8,102 nt of DNA from Bacteroidota bacterium (GTDB taxonomy: Bacteria; Bacteroidota; Ignavibacteria; Ignavibacteriales; Melioribacteraceae), in contig JAEXUB010000164.1 in assembly GCA_023453125.1 (NCBI GenBank), forward strand, positions 1 through 8,102, written 5' to 3'. Each line of letters begins with the position of its first letter. Position 1 is the first letter of the stretch. Position numbers and translations under genes: made by a program. Positions 1 to 5,472 of this stretch are shown piece by piece. The notes under the pieces are model-generated. The model made no database searches, had not been told where the DNA came from, and saw only the letters and a program-made list of their open reading frames with translations.

Positions 1-1374
1 GATGAACTGGGAAATTACTATTCGGCTCTTATAACCAGCAATCCTGCCGGAGCGCAGATATACGTGGACGGAAAATACAGCGGGCACAGCACCCCCGATA
101 CAATAAGCTGGCTTACGAGAGGGGAGCACAGCATCCGCCTCCGGTTTAATTCCGTTCTGGATACCGTATTCAGTCTTAGCAGTACCCAGCCCGGATTAAG
201 CAGCGTGCATATAGATTACCTTGCGGTATTAAACCATTACGGAAATATTTACTGCACCACGGAGCCTTCCAGCGCGTACATATATCTTAATGACGTATAT
301 ACTGCCCGCTTTACACCGGATACCATAAAATACCTGCTCCCGGGGAGATATAAGATTAAATATGAACAGTTCAGATACCGTTCGGACAGTACATATGTGG
401 ATGTTATTGGAGGAAAGACCTCAAGAGTTAATCTCTGGCTGCAGGATACAACAGAATGGCTCGATTTCCGGACGGCAAATTCCAAAATTCCGAGCGACAG
501 AATAGTCTGCTTTAAAGTTGATATTAATAACGCTGTCTGGATCGGTACATACGATAACGGACTTGCTAAACTGCTTAACGGTAGGTTCACCAATTTCAAT
601 ACTTCCAACTCCCCCCTGCCGAGCAATTTTATCACCGCTATAGATATTGACGAGAACGGTAATCTATGGATAGGCACTATGAACGGCCTGGTTAATTATG
701 ACGGCAATGATTGGGAAATATATAATCAGAGCCGCGGACTCCCTTCAAATTACATTACCTCCATTTACTGCAATCAGGATGGGGGTATATATGTAGGTAC
801 TAAAGGAGGGCTGGGATTGATTAACCGGGGATTTGTTACAAACGGCACAATAAGCGGCACTCCCCTTCTTTCAAAACCTGTTTCCTCTGTTACGGGAAAT
901 AAAACCGGGGCTTTGTGGATTGCTTCCGAAGGGGGAATCTCTTCTTATGTAAATGATGAATGGAAAGTATATACAAGAGGAAGCCATCAGCTTGCAGGTA
1001 TTGACGGAGGCTCAATTGCGATTGATGCCTTTGGAAAAATATGGTGCGCTTTCCCCGCAAATTATTCCAACTACGGCAATATTACCGGCGGACTAATGTA
1101 CTTTGACGGAACAAATTGGAAGGAATACATTCTCCCCAATTCGGTTAAAGGAAGAATTCAGAAGATTACCGCAGATTACAGGGGAAATGTATGGCTTGCC
1201 ACTCCTGCCGGAGTTTATATGCTCGTTCCGGAAGGAGGATATTACACATTTTCCAACAGAGCCTTTGCAATGGTAACCCCCAATTCAATGGACATTCTGG
1301 TTGATAAAAAGGATAAAGTCTGGTTTGCCCTCTGGGAAGGGGGCGTTGTTAAATGCAAGCTCAAGATGCTGTAG
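1..1374 (+). CDS. PEGA-domain and seven-bladed beta-propeller protein (5' end outside window)
   Basis: The frame is open from base 1, so the start lies upstream; the GTG at 64 is an internal valine of a PEGA strand (IYVDGK), not a start. In window numbering (457 residues), PEGA repeat 1 covers about 9-75 (SNPAGAQIYVDGKYSG) and PEGA repeat 2 about 81-147 (TEPSSAYIYLND, LLPGRYKIK). Seven two-component-regulator-type propeller blades follow at about 165-455. Their anchors W-I/L-G/A-T or variants sit near 180, 223, 264, 306, 348, 398 and 441 (VWIGT, LWIGT, IYVGT, LWIAS, IWCAF, VWLAT, VWFAL). Seven blades are enough to close a ring, and the protein stops a few residues after the last one. No kinase, receiver or helix-turn-helix follows. 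PEGA domains are typical of surface or periplasmic proteins, so an exported sensing or binding role is inferred. The ligand is unknown, and a fused N-terminal domain outside the window cannot be excluded. Confidence 0.88.
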   Translation, partial: DELGNYYSALITSNPAGAQIYVDGKYSGHSTPDTISWLTRGEHSIRLRFNSVLDTVFSLSSTQPGLSSVHIDYLAVLNHYGNIYCTTEPSSAYIYLNDVYTARFTPDTIKYLLPGRYKIKYEQFRYRSDSTYVDVIGGKTSRVNLWLQDTTEWLDFRTANSKIPSDRIVCFKVDINNAVWIGTYDNGLAKLLNGRFTNFNTSNSPLPSNFITAIDIDENGNLWIGTMNGLVNYDGNDWEIYNQSRGLPSNYITSIYCNQDGGIYVGTKGGLGLINRGFVTNGTISGTPLLSKPVSSVTGNKTGALWIASEGGISSYVNDEWKVYTRGSHQLAGIDGGSIAIDAFGKIWCAFPANYSNYGNITGGLMYFDGTNWKEYILPNSVKGRIQKITADYRGNVWLATPAGVYMLVPEGGYYTFSNRAFAMVTPNSMDILVDKKDKVWFALWEGGVVKCKLKML

Positions 1375-1407
1375 TAATCACTCATCCCCTCGGATTTGGT
1401 TTGATGA

Positions 1408-1515
1408 ATGAATGGCATCGATGCGTTTCCCCTGGATAAATAACCCATCCACGGGCTCAGCGTTTTTATTGGTCTCATCAGCGATGCCCGTCGCCTTCCC
1501 TCATAATTGGAAGGC
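1408..1515 (-). repeat. Structured intergenic repeat, copy 1 (minus orientation)
   Basis: Read on the minus strand: stem-loop 1 is GCCTTCC with a 9-nt loop and GGAAGGC (1515-1509 pairing with 1499-1493). One unpaired base follows (1492). Stem-loop 2 is closed by ACGGGC (1491-1486) and GCCCGT (1456-1451). The box GGATGGGTTATTTA (1450-1437) starts immediately after it. The tail, to about 1408, aligns loosely with the tails of the other copies and includes the GCATCGATGC palindrome. The box is a perfect 14-bp inverted match to 1742-1755. Stem-loop 1 with one flanking base (1493-1516) is a 19-of-24 inverted match to 1623-1646, differing almost only in the loop. The right boundary of the tail is approximate. 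Confidence 0.65.
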
Positions 1516-1623
1516 TTGCGGCATAAGTACAAATAATTCGGTGCTCCTACGATAACCGGTTTGGTGTTTATACAGCAAATAAATTAACCCGCCGTTCACA
1601 CTACTATTCCAACTGTGCAGGTA

Positions 1624-1783
1624 GCCTTCCATCTTCGAGGGAAGGCGGGCAGTCGGAATTTTACACAAGAGTAAAATAAGTGATTTGTTGTTTTTCCGTT
1701 CCTCGAGTACGCGGTTGCAAACCGCGGTATCGAGAGGTGCCGGATGGGTTATTTACCCCGTCAAGGAATAGTCCCCGACGGCA
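1624..1783 (+). repeat. Structured intergenic repeat, copy 2 (long form)
   Basis: Stem-loop 1 is GCCTTCC (1624-1630), a 9-nt loop and GGAAGGC (1640-1646). One base (1647) follows. Stem-loop 2 is closed by GGCA (1648-1651) and TGCC (1738-1741). It is about 54 nt longer than in the other copies and holds two internal hairpins: ATTTTAC/GTAAAAT (1658-1677) and a strong one at 1702-1734. The strong hairpin has GCGGTT-GCA-AACCGC at its tip and a CTCGA/TCGAG base, with 12 of 15 positions paired. The box GGATGGGTTATTTA starts at 1742, directly after the stem. Bases 1741-1783 match 3192-3234 at 38 of 43 positions. The copy ends 12 nt from the stop codon of the serine hydrolase gene, antisense to it. 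Confidence 0.7.
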
Positions 1784-1795
1784 AACATCAACAAC

Positions 1796-2956
1796 CTATT
1801 TAATTAGCAGGTCAAGAATTTTATTTCCGTTTTCACGGGAAAGAGTGCCGGTGATAAATGCCGCGCCCCCATTCCCGTTTATCGGATCGATAAATGCGAA
1901 AGTGGTAATACCCGTTCCCCCTCCGGTATGATAAAAATAGCCGGCCGATGGTAATTTAAGATAGTGCCAGGTTAGTCCGATACCTGATAAATCCACTTTC
2001 CCTTTTGGAACGCCTTTTATATCCACATCCTGCAGTGAAAACATTTCACTTACTGCTTGCGGTGAGAGAATCTGATGATTTTTAAATTTTCCCTTATTCA
2101 AAAGCATAAGAAGAAAATTGGAATACTGTTCAATGCTTGTGCGCAGACAGCCGTCAGCATAGCCGGGCCATCCGTAATGTTCAATTTTCCTTCTCTTTGT
2201 TTCGGTACGGCTGTCGGCAACATAATTAAATGCCATATTATCGGGATTCAGGTCTTTTATAAACCATGCTGTTTCTTTCATTTCAAGAGGGACAAAGAGA
2301 TTCTCTCTGCAATAGGCTGAAAACGATTTTCCCGATATCCTTTCAACCAGGGCAGCTATTAATACATAATTTAAATTCGAGTAAAGATACTTCTCCCCCG
2401 GCCTGCCGGCGCTGAAGTTCATATCGCTGTAATACTTTCCGGCTTTATCATAAAACTGCTTAAAAAGGTCTTCAAGTCCCGGCTCCTTACTGTCTCCGTA
2501 GACATAAAGAGAATCAATATACTTCCGGTTATCGCTGAATGAAGATGAATGATTAAGAAGCATCCGGAATGTAATTGGTGTGTCCGGATGTTTAGGATTC
2601 CTAATTACAAATGAGAGGTATTTATTTATGTCATCATCCAGTTTAAAAAGCCCTTTATCCAGCAGATGCATAAGAGAGGCACCTGTAATTGTTTTTGAGA
2701 CAGATGCCAGCATAAAAAGAGTCTGCGGATTAACTGATATTTTCTTTTCTGCATCCCCCCATCCAAAACATTCATTCCATATAATCTTATTCTCATTTAT
2801 TTTACAGACGGCAATTCCGGTTACCCCGTATTTAAGCATCCTGCTTAATACTGAATCCCGGGCCGGGGTAATATTTGCCTGCGCCTTAATATCCCTGCTG
2901 AATTCAAATAGAAGGAGTGCGCAAATAATAAACAGCAATATACTCTTGAGATTCAT
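1796..2956 (-). CDS. Exported serine hydrolase, class C beta-lactamase/S12 family
   Basis: This 386-residue protein carries all three motifs of the penicillin-binding-protein/beta-lactamase fold in order: SVSK at 85-88 (nucleophile Ser85, Lys88), YSN at 192-194, and HTG at 343-345 followed by a glycine-rich strand. Residues 1-25 form a signal peptide (basic start, long hydrophobic stretch, possible cleavage after IKA), so it acts in the periplasm or outside the cell. The family includes D-alanyl-D-alanine peptidases, esterases and AmpC enzymes, and HTG rather than KTG is common in the esterase or peptidase-like members. The substrate cannot be told, and an antibiotic-resistance role is not supported. 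The ATG at 2956 is preceded by a modest AGGG about 6 nt upstream. It is a single-gene unit converging with the propeller gene, and its 3' end abuts repeat copy 2. Confidence 0.9.
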   Translation of the reverse strand: MNLKSILLFIICALLLFEFSRDIKAQANITPARDSVLSRMLKYGVTGIAVCKINENKIIWNECFGWGDAEKKISVNPQTLFMLASVSKTITGASLMHLLDKGLFKLDDDINKYLSFVIRNPKHPDTPITFRMLLNHSSSFSDNRKYIDSLYVYGDSKEPGLEDLFKQFYDKAGKYYSDMNFSAGRPGEKYLYSNLNYVLIAALVERISGKSFSAYCRENLFVPLEMKETAWFIKDLNPDNMAFNYVADSRTETKRRKIEHYGWPGYADGCLRTSIEQYSNFLLMLLNKGKFKNHQILSPQAVSEMFSLQDVDIKGVPKGKVDLSGIGLTWHYLKLPSAGYFYHTGGGTGITTFAFIDPINGNGGAAFITGTLSRENGNKILDLLIK

Positions 2957-3125
2957 TTTCTACCCTGAGAAGTATTTATGTGACACACTTTAGACTTAAT
3001 CATCCACAAAAAGTTTCCCCCGAACCGGACAACATTAATAATTCTCTTAAATGGATGAGGAAGATGTTTAGAATATATTGCACAAATCTCCTCCCGCAGT
3101 TCTCAAGTATGTTTTAAATGCCGGA

Positions 3126-3234
3126 GCCCTTCCCTTTTCAAGGGTAAGGGCAGACAGCATAAATCCTGCTATGTATCATAAGCAGAACTGTCGGATGGGT
3201 TATTTTCCCCCTCGGGGAATGGTCCCCGACGGCA
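3126..3234 (+). repeat. Structured intergenic repeat, copy 3
   Basis: Stem-loop 1 (3126-3151) pairs GCCCTTCCCTT with AAGGGTAAGGGC around a short TTCA loop, with one mismatch. One base (3152) follows. Stem-loop 2 is closed by GACAG (3153-3157) and CTGTC (3188-3192), with an inner hairpin CTGCTATG (3166-3173) pairing with CATAAGCAG (3177-3185) with one bulged A. The box GGATGGGTTATTTT starts at 3193 with no gap. A perfect 7-bp hairpin TCGGGGA-ATGG-TCCCCGA (3212-3229) closes the element; the same position in copy 2 has two A:C mismatches. The length, 109 nt, is almost that of copy 1. Bases 3192-3234 match 1741-1783 at 38 of 43 positions. Confidence 0.7.
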
Positions 3235-3244
3235 ATGTGCTCTC

Positions 3245-3276
3245 CGGCAGCAGGGTCTTAATCCAGCCGTTTTTTT
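3245..3276 (+). terminator. Possible intrinsic terminator downstream of repeat copy 3
   Basis: CGGC (3245-3248) pairs with GCCG (3266-3269). An internal loop and a second short helix GGGT/ATCC (3253-3256 with 3261-3264) lie inside. The stem runs straight into seven T (3270-3276). The shape is that of a rho-independent terminator on the plus strand, though the stem is interrupted. No plus-strand protein gene lies upstream within the region, so if real it would end a transcript carrying repeat copy 3. Confidence 0.4.
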
Positions 3277-3338
3277 ACAATTCCCTTTATGAGAATATTT
3301 AACGATATTTGGATTGCCTTGGGAATTTGGAAAGTTAA

Positions 3339-3851
3339 ATGGAAACCGGATTAAGAAAAGTATTAATGTCATTCTACAAGCCGGAAATGATAAAATGGCT
3401 TGAAGACAATCCCTCTTCATTCGAAGAAGCCGTAAAGCTTGCCCTTTCGGACGAGCAGCCATATGCCTGGCGTTCTGCCTGGCTCCTTTTTGATGTTATA
3501 GAAAAAAATGACAAAAGGATTAAACCCCACTTAAAGAATTTCATTAAGGCGCTTCCAAATTGCAGGGACGGGCATAAGAGGGAGATTTTAAAAATACTTG
3601 AGAAATTCACTTTAACCGATACGCAGGAAGGTATGCTCTTTGACCAGTGTATGAATATCTGGGAACAGGTTCAGGCACAGCCTTCTGTAAGATATACGGC
3701 ATTCAGGATTATTCTAAGCATTACCGAGAGGCACCCGGAGTTGAAAAATGAAATTCCCGTATTAATTCAGGACCATTACCTTGCAACTTTCTCGCACGGA
3801 GTGAAACATTCGCTAAACAAAATGCTAAAGAAAAAATCAATATTACAATAG
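3339..3851 (+). CDS. HEAT-repeat-like helical protein, unknown function
   Basis: This 170-residue protein is predicted to be almost entirely alpha-helical and soluble. It has no signal peptide, membrane segment or catalytic motif. Helical hairpins of HEAT type are visible at about 42-90 (AWRSAWLLFDVIEKNDKRIK through LKNFIKAL to REILKILEKF) and 116-165 (VRYTAFRIILSITERHPELK through VLIQDHY to VKHSLNKML). The segment 'ERHPELKNEI' is the usual turn of small Bacteroidota HEAT-like proteins. Such solenoids bind other proteins; no partner is evident. The ATG at 3339 is preceded by GGAAAG at a short distance. The in-frame ATG at 3366 is a less well supported alternative. It is followed after 87 nt by the DUF1801 gene on the same strand. 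Confidence 0.75.
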   Translation: METGLRKVLMSFYKPEMIKWLEDNPSSFEEAVKLALSDEQPYAWRSAWLLFDVIEKNDKRIKPHLKNFIKALPNCRDGHKREILKILEKFTLTDTQEGMLFDQCMNIWEQVQAQPSVRYTAFRIILSITERHPELKNEIPVLIQDHYLATFSHGVKHSLNKMLKKKSILQ

Positions 3852-3858
3852 ACTCTCT

Positions 3859-3875
3859 CACCTGCAAAACAGGTG
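3859..3875 (+). other. Small perfect hairpin after the HEAT-like gene
   Basis: CACCTG-CAAAA-CAGGTG forms a 6-bp stem with a 5-nt loop, 7 nt after the stop codon. It has no T-tract, so it is at best an mRNA 3'-end stabiliser or a weak terminator between this gene and the DUF1801 gene. It could also be chance. Confidence 0.3.
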
Positions 3876-3938
3876 CTTATGAACTTTGCAAACTTATTTC
3901 CTGTTTAAACTGTATAGACCACAACGAAAGGCAGACAA

Positions 3939-4346
3939 ATGCTTAAAGAGAAAAGCGCTCCCCAAACGGTAGAAGAATATATTAAAAATCATCCGGCGCC
4001 TGTGCGCAAAAAGCTTAAGGAGCTAAGAAGCTTAATTCTTAACAATGCCAAAGGGGCCGAAGAAAAAATAAGCTGGGGTATGCCGGCATATAAACTGGGA
4101 GGGGTACTCTGTTATTTTGCGGCGCATAAAAACCATATCGGATTCTATCCTCTTGCAAGCGGAATAAAGAACTTTGAAAATGAACTGAAGAATTTTACTT
4201 TCTCAAAAGGGACCATTCAGTTCCCATTCACCTCCCCCATTCCGGAATCTCTTGTAAAAAAAATAATCCGCTTCCGGGTAAAGGAGAATAAAGCAAAAGA
4301 GGCAGCAAAAAAGAATACGCCTAAGAAAGCCGTTAAATCAAAATAA
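3939..4346 (+). CDS. DUF1801 (YdhG/YdeI-like) protein
   Basis: The 135-residue protein matches the DUF1801 pattern along its length: the N-terminal TVEEYIKNHPAPVRKKL helix, then ISWGMPAYKLGG (44-55), CYFAAHKNHIGFYP (58-71), SKGTIQFPF (89-97) and PIPESLVKKIIRFRVKE (100-116). Members are small cytoplasmic proteins. Some, such as Bacillus YdhG, are described as frataxin-like iron chaperones, but the family role is not settled, so iron handling here is inference. The last ~20 residues form a Lys/Ala-rich basic tail (KENKAKEAAKKNTPKK) that is probably disordered and could contact nucleic acid or membrane. An AAGG about 7 nt before the ATG serves as a modest ribosome site. The gene converges on the membrane-protein gene with a 39-nt gap. 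Confidence 0.88.
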   Translation: MLKEKSAPQTVEEYIKNHPAPVRKKLKELRSLILNNAKGAEEKISWGMPAYKLGGVLCYFAAHKNHIGFYPLASGIKNFENELKNFTFSKGTIQFPFTSPIPESLVKKIIRFRVKENKAKEAAKKNTPKKAVKSK

Positions 4347-4352
4347 TATTAC

Positions 4353-4380
4353 TTTTACAACTCCGGCTGCGTATGTAAAA
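4353..4380. terminator. Possible weak bidirectional terminator between converging genes
   Basis: TTTTACA (4353-4359) and TGTAAAA (4374-4380) are perfect 7-bp inverted arms around a 14-nt loop. They sit in the 39 nt between two converging stop codons, and the A/T-rich arms would give U-rich ends both ways. The stem is AT-rich and therefore weak, so the position is the main support. Confidence 0.35.
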
Positions 4381-4385
4381 ATATT

Positions 4386-5324
4386 TTATTCCTTTATAAG
4401 TCTGAAGATTTGAATAATTAAAAAAGCAAACAAAGGAAACAGGTATAAAACGGATTTAAAATAGTAGAGGCATTCGCGAAGATGCGCGCGCCAGGGGTAG
4501 ACCGGTTCCGATACTCCTGCAATAAAAATATCCCCATTTCCCGCAAGAAACATTCCTGCAAGCAGAATTACCCAGGATAATGCATACCATCCTTTTGTTT
4601 GGCTATCATTCACATCCTGCTTTTTCTTAAGATACAATTCCCGCGCATAGATGTAGAGCATTAAAAGAAGATAAATCAGGAGAACCAATCCGGTAAAATA
4701 CTTTGTCTCATTAATCAGACTGAATGGCATTGCAATAAGCATTTTATCGCGGCTGTAGGAGATCATAAAATCCCAGATATACATCCTTGCCGGCACTAAT
4801 AGATTTAAAATGAATATTATAAGAGATGTTATAATCAGAATTCTTGGAGCGGTATACTTAATCTCCTCTTTCTTGAGCAGTAAACCCGCCATAAAAAGAA
4901 TATGGCTTAGCAGAAAGAGCCATATTGTACCAAGAGTATTAATGCCTGTAATCCGGAAGAATTCCAGATCGGCGGAGCAGGGGGAAGCCGGCAAAAGGAT
5001 AAAGGGAATAACAGCAATAATCAATAACGGGATATCAAGCTTCCCGGCATCAGTATAATTCGAGTAAACCAAAAGCCCGAAACCGTAAATTATCGGGAGA
5101 TAAAAGAGTATAATCCTGAGGATGTGTGGTATTTCGGAATAGGCTGAGCTTTGTCCCGGTTCAAAATCAAAATATATTACCCGGTAGAAATAGGGCAGAA
5201 TAAAACCGGCCGTTAAGAACAGCCCAATATTTCTTAATGCCCAGCCATACTTTTCTCCCTTAATTGCTTTGGGGTTGAAATATTCAAAAATGGAAGTGCC
5301 GTATTCGATTAGACTTTTATTCAT
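4386..5324 (-). CDS. Eight-helix integral membrane protein, unknown function
   Basis: The 312-residue protein has about eight hydrophobic segments, near 33-51, 63-87, 97-113, 126-150, 160-178, 210-227, 248-264 and 290-310. Short charged loops such as KKEEIKYTAPR and ARELYLKKKQD (about 228-238) separate them. The start is taken at the ATG at 5324 because AGAGG lies 6 nt upstream. The frame stays open to a TTG at 5351, and an ATG at 5330 is too close to the AGAGG. I recognise no transporter or enzyme motif. The N-terminal ~25 residues (SLIEYGTSIFEYFNPKAIKG) are cytoplasm-like. It lies 148 nt downstream of the Ntn hydrolase gene on the same strand, so co-transcription is possible but not shown. 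Confidence 0.8.
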   Translation of the reverse strand: MNKSLIEYGTSIFEYFNPKAIKGEKYGWALRNIGLFLTAGFILPYFYRVIYFDFEPGQSSAYSEIPHILRIILFYLPIIYGFGLLVYSNYTDAGKLDIPLLIIAVIPFILLPASPCSADLEFFRITGINTLGTIWLFLLSHILFMAGLLLKKEEIKYTAPRILIITSLIIFILNLLVPARMYIWDFMISYSRDKMLIAMPFSLINETKYFTGLVLLIYLLLMLYIYARELYLKKKQDVNDSQTKGWYALSWVILLAGMFLAGNGDIFIAGVSEPVYPWRAHLRECLYYFKSVLYLFPLFAFLIIQIFRLIKE

Positions 5325-5330
5325 ATCCAT

Positions 5331-5335
5331 CCTCT
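5331..5335 (-). promoter_or_regulatory. Ribosome binding site of the membrane-protein gene
   Basis: AGAGG on the minus strand, 6 nt before the ATG at 5324. It decides the start, since the upstream TTG at 5351 has no comparable site. Confidence 0.6.
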
Positions 5336-5472
5336 GTTTTGTGATAGACAAATAATCTATTCAGACAAGTATTTTCATACCCGCAAAAAAGGGATTGATA
5401 AGGGGGAATATTATTGACTCTGCAATATTTCCAAATTATTGAATAAAAGCAATCTATTTGATTTATATTTTG

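Larger units (their letters stand above)
1375..1795. other. 421-bp non-coding region rich in inverted repeats
   Basis: This region lies between two converging genes. No credible gene is present; frames that stay open here lack a plausible start and product. It contains two inverted copies of the structured repeat described separately, with their first hairpins facing each other across about 108 bp (1516-1623). Other small symmetries are the 10-nt palindrome GCATCGATGC (1415-1424), AACCGGTT near 1553-1560, and AT-rich arms ATTTTAC/GTAAAAT at 1658-1664 and 1671-1677. There is no obvious T-tract terminator after the propeller gene. I see no transposase fragment that I can name. Confidence 0.7.
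2957..3338. other. 382-bp non-coding region between divergent genes
   Basis: It separates the minus-strand serine hydrolase from the plus-strand HEAT-like gene, so promoters in both directions are expected, but I cannot place convincing -10/-35 or Bacteroidota-type -33/-7 boxes. It holds repeat copy 3 (3126-3234) and a terminator-like hairpin with a run of seven T (3245-3276). A reading frame from a TTG at 3078 to 3302 stays open but crosses the repeat and resembles no protein family I know, so I treat it as non-coding. Confidence 0.65.

Noticed and set aside
64..66. GTG as start of the propeller gene
   Set aside because: The frame is open upstream, and bases 1-63 encode the beginning of the same PEGA domain (LITSNPAGAQIY).
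1242..1532. Minus-strand frame of 96 residues overlapping the propeller gene end
   Set aside because: It overlaps a well-supported gene and repeat copy 1. The shared MGYL-like translation follows from the conserved GGATGGGTTATTT box, and I saw no sign of coding selection.
1796..2956. Antibiotic-resistance beta-lactamase
   Set aside because: The S12 fold is shared by many peptidases and esterases. The sequence has no resistance-associated context or regulator.
3000..3058. Inverted repeat TCATCCA/TGGATGA upstream of the serine hydrolase
   Set aside because: Seven bases 45 nt apart in an A/T-rich region is compatible with chance, and there is no second copy or adjoining regulator gene.
3078..3302. 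Open frame of 74 residues on the plus strand
   Set aside because: It starts at TTG with no ribosome site, crosses the structured repeat, and its translation resembles no family. The repeat-derived MGYFPPRG segment explains its similarity to frames in the other copies.
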